Shown here: in pieces, positions 58,501 through 64,000 of the stretch
Numbering within the stretch: position 1 is the stretch's first letter
How the letters are laid out: each line of letters begins with the position of its first letter
Assembly (NCBI RefSeq): GCF_001425575.1
Contig: NZ_LMRD01000006.1
Coordinates: 188,513-252,512, forward strand
Source of the DNA: Aurantimonas sp. Leaf443
GTDB taxonomy: Bacteria > Pseudomonadota > Alphaproteobacteria > Rhizobiales > Rhizobiaceae
Length of the DNA: 64,000 bases
Reading direction: 5' to 3'
The notes under the pieces: model-generated
Told to the model about the DNA's origin: nothing
The model's input: the letters and a program-made list of their open reading frames with translations, nothing else
Database searches by the model: none
Made by a program: the position numbers and the translations under genes

Positions 58501-59253
58501 CCCAATCCCAAGGCGGCGGTCGGCTGGTTCGAGCAGTCGGCGACGCTCGGCTTCGCGCCGGCGCAGTACAGCCTCGGCACGCTCTACGAGAAGGGCAACG
58601 GCGTCGCGCAGGATACGGTGAAGGCGCGCGACTGGTATCTGGCCGCCGCCCGCAGCGGCAATGTGCGCGCCATGCACAATCTGGCCGTGCTCTATGCCAC
58701 CGGCGTCGACGGCGCGTCCGATCCGCAGGAGGCCGCCAGCTGGTTCCGCCAGGCCGCCGAATACGGCATGACGGACAGCCAGTACAATCTCGGCATCCTC
58801 TACGCCCGCGGCGCCGGCCTGCCGCAGGATTTCGCCGAATCCTACCGCTGGTTCTCCATCGTCGCCCTTCGCGGCGACAAGGATGCCGACGCCAAGCGCG
58901 ACGAGGTGCGCAAGACCCTGTCGCCGGAGAAGGTGGCCGAGATCGACGCCGCCGTGGCCGCCTACGCTCCCAAGGCCCGCGACGAGGCGGCCAACACGGT
59001 GGACGTGCCGAAGGAATGGGCGTTGAACGTCGACGCCGGGCAGCTGACCGCGACGGTGGACATGAAGCGCGCCATCCGCAACGTGCAGGCCATCCTCGGC
59101 AAGCTCGGCTATCAGGCCGGCACGCCGGACGGGGTGATCGGGGCGCGCACGACCGAGGCGATCCGCGCCTTCCAGAAGGACGCGGGCCTGACCGTGACGG
59201 GCCAGGTGGACGAGCCCCTCGTGCGCGCGCTTCTCGCCCGCAAGGACGGCTGA
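55597..59253 (+). CDS. podJ: PodJ-like polar organelle/localization factor with Sel1 repeats and peptidoglycan-binding domain
   Basis: This 1218-residue inner-membrane protein resembles PodJ, which sets the identity of a cell pole in alphaproteobacteria. The cytoplasmic part (about 1-780) is coiled coil, with repeated units that contain RWxxLExRxAG near residues 216, 266 and 318. One membrane helix (about 805-825) leads to a Pro/Ala-rich periplasmic linker, three or so Sel1 repeats (about 945-1065; AAVGWFEQSATLGFAPAQYSLG and similar) and a C-terminal peptidoglycan-binding domain (about 1148-1215; GKLGYQAGTPDGVIGARTTEAIRAFQ). I chose the ATG at 55597 (GGAGA 6 bases upstream); a GTG at 55570 after GGAGGA is a real alternative. 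The gene stands alone. Confidence 0.82.
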   Translation: MGEGSTGAPDHVTPASQDTSSLATLSRTLEQLEARLASLASRRAAPPAATPSPEPAEAADPARAALSDAVSQIVMRQKMLDGGAPLTPRPRMPNDIADLAERLQGLTAQGDGNAALSGVFQELQLIRQEMKADVATRLDTQFADMRAAFDALAAMIEGKASAAAIAAEITQLDSGLQAMEGEGADEVTIGSLRRELRTMGELVAGTAREDSVQTVNRRWDALEERFAGQAEEEILAKRDLRQELEMLRASLGGLASGEQVKAVERRWDDLEDRLAAGGTAPDGGGALSDLLKGEIEKLGGKLETLATDSSLKAVEARWGALEERFAGREIETKMEAMAARIAELESSLARLPDSLPIASLEQRVRSLAVNVEALVRHAEEPDVEHFLALEERLDEISRAIVSSAARPAAIVDMSPVERIEARLQTLSARVDDMASESLTQELAERLQAFGTQLDALASGPAAVDTSGIEARLTVLMARLEDVAASRVDEDVVRTLEAQIVQLSQRIGESGVSGAVDPEIDRRLAAVERRLDENRDQILVAARAAADEAVRQVLESGDQREGLHIARLSEDLRSLEALSRAADKRSSDFFEIVHETLVRLVGRIDEIEAEIVTPSRGRGGKAAKAARARGEAAPAVSPAVVAPDLPAGAGAPSAAAPRGLSALARHLPFRKGARPDDGSPTGLAEPQGEVALVERPTRAPEPIGTVEAPSVDAADLLASAEVNRPLAIGSGAPDIAALIERARAQQRERSGETVAPAAAAADHITAARRAAMAAASEVEKLRGEAMAQPSGGLASFVSRSRKPILMAVGAVLLAMMAVPLGKMLMAPAQIEATDVPVEATPALPAEPASVDAAAQTPAAPAEMPATEASTPQMPTAASSDVSTAPAEPAPVQPAPLSQEPAAALAAPFVSPTIDAAAPLPAVGAAARAASLAELPADAGTPQLRAAVERGEPKALFEVGLRLMEGRYGDPNPKAAVGWFEQSATLGFAPAQYSLGTLYEKGNGVAQDTVKARDWYLAAARSGNVRAMHNLAVLYATGVDGASDPQEAASWFRQAAEYGMTDSQYNLGILYARGAGLPQDFAESYRWFSIVALRGDKDADAKRDEVRKTLSPEKVAEIDAAVAAYAPKARDEAANTVDVPKEWALNVDAGQLTATVDMKRAIRNVQAILGKLGYQAGTPDGVIGARTTEAIRAFQKDAGLTVTGQVDEPLVRALLARKDG

Positions 59254-59387
59254 GCGGGACGCCCGGAACGGGATCCGAGACGACCGCGCTGCGGTGCAGC
59301 GCGGCCATTTGACAGGCGAGGGGGTTCGGGCGAAGACGGGAGACGCCGATCTCTCAGCTCTTCCCGCATGGAAAGCGCGAGCCTCAC

Positions 59388-60317
59388 GTGAACCTCTACC
59401 TCCCGATCGCGGAACTCTCCGTCAACGTCTTCGTGCTGATCGGCATGGGGGCGGCGGTCGGGTTCCTCTCCGGGCTCTTCGGTGTCGGCGGCGGCTTCCT
59501 CATCACGCCGCTCCTCATCTTCTACAACATCCCGCCGGCCGTGGCCGTGGCGACAGGCGCAAACCAGGTCATCGCCGCCTCCTTCTCGGGCGCGCTGGCG
59601 CACTACAAGCGCGGCACGGTCGATCTCAAGCTCGGCACGATGCTGCTCGTCGGCGGCGCGCTCGGCTCGGTGGTCGGCGTCGCGATCTTCACGTTCCTGC
59701 GGCGCGCCGGCCAGCTCGATCTCATCGTCTCGCTCCTCTATGTCGTGTTTCTCGGCGGTGTCGGCGGGCTGATGCTGGTGGAGAGCATCCAGTCGATCCG
59801 CCGCTCCGCCAAGGGCGGCTCGGGCGAGTTCCGGCGCTCGGGCAAGCACAACTGGGTGCATGGCCTGCCGCTGAAGATGCGCTTCCAGCGCTCCAAGCTC
59901 TACGTCTCGGTGATCCCCGTCCTCGGGCTCGGCTTCTTCATCGGCATCCTGGCGGCCGTCATGGGGGTGGGCGGCGGCTTCATCATGGTGCCGGCGATGA
60001 TCTATCTCCTGCGCGTGCCGACGAGCGTCGTGGTGGGCACCTCGCTCTTCCAGATCATGTTCACCGCCGCCGTCACGACGGTGCTGCAGGCGGCGACGAA
60101 CACCACGATCGACGTCGTGCTCGCCTTCCTCCTGATGATCGGCGGCGTCATCGGCGCCCAGTTCGGGGCGGAGGCCGGGCGCAAGCTGCGCGGCGACCAG
60201 CTGCGGGCGCTCCTGGCGCTCCTCGTCCTCTCCGTCGGCCTCCGACTCGGCGTGGAACTCGTGCTGCCGCCGGGCGAGCCCTTCTCCATCAGCCTGCCGA
60301 GCGGCGAGACCGGATGA
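59388..60317 (+). CDS. TauE/SafE family permease (sulfite/organosulfur exporter type)
   Basis: This 309-residue protein is a polytopic inner-membrane permease of the TauE/SafE family, which exports sulfite or sulfur-containing organic acids. The two half-repeats show GFLSGLFGVGGGFLITPLLIF and GILAAVMGVGGGFIMVPAMIYLL. The start is a GTG at 59388, since the upstream ATG is in a closed frame. Its stop overlaps the TIGR02186 gene start (ATGA). This pair is a fixed neighbourhood in many alphaproteobacteria. Substrate is inferred from family. Confidence 0.9.
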   Translation: MNLYLPIAELSVNVFVLIGMGAAVGFLSGLFGVGGGFLITPLLIFYNIPPAVAVATGANQVIAASFSGALAHYKRGTVDLKLGTMLLVGGALGSVVGVAIFTFLRRAGQLDLIVSLLYVVFLGGVGGLMLVESIQSIRRSAKGGSGEFRRSGKHNWVHGLPLKMRFQRSKLYVSVIPVLGLGFFIGILAAVMGVGGGFIMVPAMIYLLRVPTSVVVGTSLFQIMFTAAVTTVLQAATNTTIDVVLAFLLMIGGVIGAQFGAEAGRKLRGDQLRALLALLVLSVGLRLGVELVLPPGEPFSISLPSGETG

Positions 60318-61114
60318 GCCCGCGCCCCGCCCTCGCGCGCCTTGCCGTCGCCGCCGCCTTTCTCGGGCTCGCCCCTCAGCCGGCTCTCGCGCAGATCGGC
60401 GAGGAGACGTTCGAGATCGGCCTCTCCACGGACCGCATCGGCATCACCTCCGACTTCGCGGGCACGCGCCTCGTCGTCTTCGGCGTCCTCGACGATGCCG
60501 ACGAGAAGCTGCGCCAGCAGCAGCGCTACGACATCGTCGTCGCCCTCGTCGGTCCGCGCCGGCCGGTCGTGGTGCGCGAGAAGGAGCGCGTTCTCGGCCT
60601 GTGGATGAACCGCAGCTCCGAGCGCTTCAACGCCGCGCCGTCCTCCTACGCGCTCGCCGCCACGCGGCCTCTGCGCGACCTGTCGCGGCCCGATCTGCGG
60701 CTCCAGCTCTCCATCGGCATCGACGACCTTCTCCTCAACACGGGCGCCGCGGGCGCGGCGAGCGTGGCGCCCAATCGCGACGAATACGCCACCGCCCTGC
60801 GCCGCATCCGCACGTCGCAGGGGCTCTACAACCAGACCTTCGGGACGGTGGAGTTCATCAGCCGCACGCTCTTCCGCGCCGAGCTGCAACTGCCGGCCGA
60901 CCTGCCGGTCGGCTCGCACACGGCGCGCGCCTATCTCTTCCGCAGCGGCGAGTTCATCGCCGAAAGCTCCGAGCGCCTCACCGTGGTGAAGACGGGCTTC
61001 GAGAGCTTCGTCTCCGATTTCGCCACGCGCTACGGCACGCTCTACGGCCTCTTCGCCGTGGCGCTCGCCGTCTTCACCGGCTGGATCGGCCGGCTGATGT
61101 TCAAGCGGGACTGA
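60314..61114 (+). CDS. TIGR02186 family exported protein with C-terminal membrane anchor
   Basis: This 266-residue protein has a signal peptide (about 1-26, ending ALA), a periplasmic part (about 27-235) and one membrane helix at the end (about 238-260; YGLFAVALAVFTGWIGRLMF). It fits the TIGR02186 family, proteins of unknown function that sit beside TauE permeases in alphaproteobacteria. It is translationally coupled to the TauE gene (ATGA), so it probably works with it at the inner membrane, for instance as a periplasmic partner. That role is inference. Confidence 0.85.
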   Translation: MSPRPALARLAVAAAFLGLAPQPALAQIGEETFEIGLSTDRIGITSDFAGTRLVVFGVLDDADEKLRQQQRYDIVVALVGPRRPVVVREKERVLGLWMNRSSERFNAAPSSYALAATRPLRDLSRPDLRLQLSIGIDDLLLNTGAAGAASVAPNRDEYATALRRIRTSQGLYNQTFGTVEFISRTLFRAELQLPADLPVGSHTARAYLFRSGEFIAESSERLTVVKTGFESFVSDFATRYGTLYGLFAVALAVFTGWIGRLMFKRD

Positions 61115-61161
61115 CGTTCCGCCGGCTTGGCCGCCGCGGCCGCCGGCCTATCTCGTCTCGC

Positions 61162-61686
61162 ATGACCGAGACGATCGACCCCGCGCCCCGCTCCGCTCCG
61201 CCCTCTGCCGCCGACGGCGACGTGCCGCCGGGGCCACCGGAGCGCACCGCCTGGATCCTCGGGCTCGCGGGCCTCGTCCCCTTCGTCCTGATGACGGCCG
61301 CGCTTCTCTATGCCGGGCGCGCCTTCATCGCCTACGATTTCCTGATCCTGGCGCTGTCGGGCTATGGCGCGGCGATCCTGTCCTTCCTCGGCGGCATCCG
61401 CTGGGGCGCGGCGATCGAGCGGCCGGACGGGCTGCACACGCGGCGCGCGCTCGTCGGCTCGGTCCTGCCCTCGCTTCTCGGCTGGGCGATGCTCCTGGTG
61501 CCGGTTCCCTACAATCTCGCGGGCCTTGCGCTCGGCTTCGCGCTGCAGGGCCTCTGGGACGTTCGCGCCACGCGCAGCGGCGCCCTGCCGCCGTGGTTCG
61601 CCACGCTGCGCATCGCGCTGACCGTGGTGGTGATGCTCTGCCTCGCCGCGAGCTTCGCCGTCCTCTTCCTCTCGCCCGCGGCCTGA
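61162..61686 (+). CDS. DUF3429 membrane protein
   Basis: This 174-residue protein has about four to five membrane helices (from about residue 28; [69 protein letters not shown]) and matches DUF3429. The function is unknown. A short Pro-rich cytoplasmic N-terminus precedes the first helix. It lies 47 bases after the TIGR02186 gene in the same direction and converges on pdeM. Confidence 0.85.
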   Translation: MTETIDPAPRSAPPSAADGDVPPGPPERTAWILGLAGLVPFVLMTAALLYAGRAFIAYDFLILALSGYGAAILSFLGGIRWGAAIERPDGLHTRRALVGSVLPSLLGWAMLLVPVPYNLAGLALGFALQGLWDVRATRSGALPPWFATLRIALTVVVMLCLAASFAVLFLSPAA

Positions 61687-61693
61687 CGGGCGC

Positions 61694-62422
61694 TCAGCCG
61701 CGGCTGAGCGAACGGAAGGCGATCGTGTAGATGCGCGTCAGGCCGATGACGTGGGCGCGCGCCGCCCTGAGGTCGAAGAGCCCGTCGAAGGCGCGGTCGA
61801 GGACGTTCAGCCCGCCGGTCGTCACCCCGAAGGAGGGCATGACCATGCGCGTGCCGTCGCTGGCGAAACACGCGCCGCGCACCGAGCGGCCGTTGCCGGA
61901 GACGCGCGCCACCGGGTGGAGATGGCCGGCGATCTCGCCGGCCCTTGGGTGCGGGGAGGGCTCGTGGCGCAGGGTCAGCCCGCCGAAGGCGACCTCCGTC
62001 ATCGTCTCCCCGCCGAGCCCGGCCGGCGGCTCGGGATCGTGGTTGCCGGCGATCCAGATCCAGTCGCGGCCCGCCATCAGGCCGGCGAGCGCCTCGCGAT
62101 AGGGGGCGGGCATGAGCCCCGCGCCCGCCCGGTCGTGGAAACTGTCGCCGAGCGCCACGACGCGTCGGGGGGCGTGGCGGGCGAGCGCGGCGCCGAGCAG
62201 GGCGAGCGTCGCGGCCGTGTCGTAGGGCGGCAGCATCATGCCGCGGCGCGCGAAGGCGGCGCCCTTCTCCAGATGCAGGTCCGAGACGACGAGGAGATCG
62301 TGCTCCGGGCAGACGATGACGCCGGTGGGATCGCAGGTCACGGCCTCGCCGTTCACCTGTACGTCCACCGTCTCGCCTTCCGACTGCCGCCTGCGCCGCG
62401 AAAGAGCGTTCATCCCCGTCAT
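61694..62422 (-). CDS. pdeM: PdeM-like metallophosphoesterase (ligase-associated DNA repair nuclease)
   Basis: This 242-residue protein is a calcineurin-type metallophosphoesterase: [24 protein letters not shown] and GHLHP give the metal-binding Asp, Asn and His set. The overall sequence fits PdeM, a nuclease usually encoded beside an Lhr-like helicase and an ATP-dependent DNA ligase for DNA damage response. Those partners are not in this window. The ATG at 62422 was preferred to one at 62413, because GGGG lies at a suitable distance. Confidence 0.82.
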   Translation of the reverse strand: MTGMNALSRRRRQSEGETVDVQVNGEAVTCDPTGVIVCPEHDLLVVSDLHLEKGAAFARRGMMLPPYDTAATLALLGAALARHAPRRVVALGDSFHDRAGAGLMPAPYREALAGLMAGRDWIWIAGNHDPEPPAGLGGETMTEVAFGGLTLRHEPSPHPRAGEIAGHLHPVARVSGNGRSVRGACFASDGTRMVMPSFGVTTGGLNVLDRAFDGLFDLRAARAHVIGLTRIYTIAFRSLSRG

Positions 62423-62569
62423 TCGCCCCGAACTTGCATGATTCGCCTTTCGTTCCTTTCGACGCCGTCTTTCCGGCGAAGGCAAGGCGACAGGATGAAG
62501 CGGCGGCCGACAAGGGCGCGGCCACCTTGCAAAGCGGCGGGCGATCGGCGATGGTTGCAGCGCACAAGG

Positions 62570-62585
62570 ACCCGCCCGCGCGGGT
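62570..62585 (+). other. Hairpin in the leader of the SulP gene
   Basis: ACCCGC (62570-62575) and GCGGGT (62580-62585) form a perfect 6-bp stem with a 4-base loop, 114 bases before the SulP start. A short GGC-TAT-GCC stem follows directly. It may be part of a structured leader; no known riboswitch class is recognised with confidence. Confidence 0.3.
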
Positions 62586-62698
62586 GGCTATGCCGGGCGC
62601 CTATCCCTCGGCCAATCTCGACGACCCGTTCCGGAAATTTCCGACCCCGCGCGTGCCGCACGCATCGCGGGACCGTCGTCCCGATGTTCCGTTGCTTC

Positions 62699-64000
62699 AT
62701 GACCTTGACCGAAAACCTGAAAGCCGACTGGTTCGGCAATATCCGGGGAGACCTTCTCTCCGGCCTCGTGGTGGCGCTCGCGCTCATTCCCGAGGCGATC
62801 GCCTTCTCGATCATCGCGGGCGTCGACCCGCAGGTCGGGCTCTACGCCTCCTTCTCCATCGCCGTCCTCACCGCCATCTTCGGCGGGCGCCCCGGCATGA
62901 TCTCGGCCGCCACCGCGGCCACCGCCGTGCTCATGGTCACGCTCGTGCGCGACCATGGGCTGCAATATCTCTTCGCGGCCACGGTTCTGGCCGGCCTCGT
63001 GCAGATGGTGGCGGGCGTCGCGCGTCTCGGCGACCTCATGCGCTTCGTCTCGCGCTCGGTGATGACCGGCTTCGTCAACGCGCTCGCGATCCTCATCTTC
63101 CTCGCCCAGCTGCCCGAACTCACCAACGTGCCGTCGATGACCTATGTCCTCGTCGCCGCCGCGCTCGCGGTCATCTACCTCTTCCCGTACCTGACGAAGG
63201 CCGTTCCCTCGCCGCTCGTCGCCATCGTCCTCGTCACGCTCGTCGCGGTCTTCTTCGGCATCGACGTGCGCACGGTCGGCGACATGGGCCAGCTGCCCTC
63301 CACGCTGCCGATGTTCCTCCTGCCGGACGTGCCGTTCAACCTCGAGACGCTGGCGATCATCGCGCCCTATTCGGTGGCGATCGCGCTCGTGGGTCTCCTG
63401 GAATCGCTGATGACCGCGCAGGTCGTCGACGATCTGACGGATACGGGCTCGGACAAGAACCGCGAATGCGTCGGCCAGGGCGTCGCCAATTTCGTCACCG
63501 GCTTTTTCGGCGGCATGGCGGGCTGCGCGATGATCGGCCAGTCCGGCATCAACATCCGCTCGGGCGGCCGGGGGCGCCTCTCCTGCTTCGCGGCCGGCGT
63601 GTTCCTCCTGATCCTCATCGTCGGGCTGGGCGATCTCGTCGCCATCATCCCGATGCCGGCGCTCGTCGCGATCATGATCATGGTCGCGATCGGAACGTTC
63701 GACTGGGGCTCCCTGAAGAGCCTCGTCACCCATCCCCGCCGCTCGTCGATCGTGATGCTGGCGACCGTCGTCATCGTGGTCTGGACGCACAATCTGGCGC
63801 TCGGCGTCTTCGCCGGCGTCCTCCTTTCCGGCCTGTTCTTCGCCTCGAAGATCGCCCAGATCTTCCGCATCACCTCGAGGCTCGACGGCGAAACGCGGAC
63901 CTACACCGTCGAAGGCCAGGTCTTCTTCGCCTCCGCCGACCGCTTCCTCTCCGCCTTCGACTTCAGGGAGACACTGGCGAAGGTCGTGATCGACGTCACC
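62699..64000 (+). CDS. SulP family anion transporter, 5' part
   Basis: The first 434 residues of a SulP (SLC26-like) transporter for sulfate, bicarbonate or another small anion are visible; the gene runs past the window edge. It has the SulP start ([33 protein letters not shown]) and about 10-12 membrane helices, including [28 protein letters not shown]. The C-terminal STAS domain seems to begin near residue 400 ([16 protein letters not shown]). The start ATG at 62699 follows a 276-base leader. Which anion it moves is not clear from sequence. Confidence 0.93.
   Translation, partial: MTLTENLKADWFGNIRGDLLSGLVVALALIPEAIAFSIIAGVDPQVGLYASFSIAVLTAIFGGRPGMISAATAATAVLMVTLVRDHGLQYLFAATVLAGLVQMVAGVARLGDLMRFVSRSVMTGFVNALAILIFLAQLPELTNVPSMTYVLVAAALAVIYLFPYLTKAVPSPLVAIVLVTLVAVFFGIDVRTVGDMGQLPSTLPMFLLPDVPFNLETLAIIAPYSVAIALVGLLESLMTAQVVDDLTDTGSDKNRECVGQGVANFVTGFFGGMAGCAMIGQSGINIRSGGRGRLSCFAAGVFLLILIVGLGDLVAIIPMPALVAIMIMVAIGTFDWGSLKSLVTHPRRSSIVMLATVVIVVWTHNLALGVFAGVLLSGLFFASKIAQIFRITSRLDGETRTYTVEGQVFFASADRFLSAFDFRETLAKVVIDVT

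Overview
The window is 64 kb of very GC-rich, densely coded bacterial chromosome. Gene content and order point to an alphaproteobacterium of the Hyphomicrobiales (Rhizobiales). The signs are: secA next to a parvulin, argJ, a GNAT and mutT; lysC-ptsP-prfA-prmC-DUF4167-clpB in that order; an archaeal-type class I lysyl-tRNA synthetase; a DUF1178/DUF1289/ComF/glutaredoxin cluster; a PodJ-like polarity factor; and a TIGR02186 protein beside a TauE permease. Placement below order level (for example Aurantimonadaceae) is only a guess. I see no IS element, prophage, CRISPR array, tRNA or rRNA. Most of the window is core chromosome with a few accessory-looking genes.

Layout. 0-6 kb: the end of accA, a YkuD-like lipoprotein, a class C beta-lactamase (ampC-like) and, convergent to it, a TonB-dependent siderophore receptor. 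6-12.3 kb: secA, facing a parvulin foldase, then argJ-GNAT-mutT with overlapping ends. 12.3-17.4 kb: a small membrane protein overlapping an orphan Flp-type prepilin, a methyltransferase, then comF-like, grxC, nitrilase, DUF1178 and DUF1289 genes. 17.5-22 kb: ubiG and a two-gene unit of a PotD/NspS-like periplasmic polyamine-binding protein translationally coupled to a membrane GGDEF-EAL protein. 22-32.3 kb: lysC, ptsP, prfA, prmC, a DUF4167 protein with a long Asn/Arg/Asp-rich tail, and clpB.

32.3-47.8 kb: a PRC-barrel protein, a large membrane glycosyltransferase with a GspE-N-like domain, divergent to an orphan solute-binding protein, then a TerB-like protein, class I lysS, a degenerate nuclease-like membrane protein, an S24 repressor-like regulator, YihY, a Na+/H+ antiporter with a cyclic-nucleotide-binding domain, sdaA, a small secreted protein, a LuxR-type regulator and an SH3 protein. 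48-55.3 kb: a fatty-acid/acyl-CoA oxidation cluster (fadJ, thiolase, DmdC-type acyl-CoA dehydrogenase) with a MerR regulator and an EAL-only phosphodiesterase. 55.5-64 kb: the PodJ-like protein, TauE permease, TIGR02186 protein, DUF3429 protein, a PdeM-like phosphoesterase and the start of a SulP transporter.

How parts may work together. The strongest candidate for an undescribed system is the pair at 18.4-21.8 kb. A polyamine-type binding protein with the key ligand residues kept overlaps, by four bases, a HAMP-GGDEF-EAL protein whose loop between membrane helices is periplasmic. This resembles the NspS-MbaA polyamine/c-di-GMP switch of Vibrio cholerae. The same window has a second, EAL-only phosphodiesterase and a glycosyltransferase with a GspE-N-like domain, a fold that can bind c-di-GMP in other proteins. 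A second clear regulatory signal is a perfect 18-bp palindrome over the -35 region of the acyl-CoA dehydrogenase gene, downstream of the MerR gene.

Functions are assigned from protein sequence recognised by eye. No database search was run. Most GC-rich hairpins listed as terminators lack a U-tract and are weaker calls than those after the DUF4167 gene and clpB.
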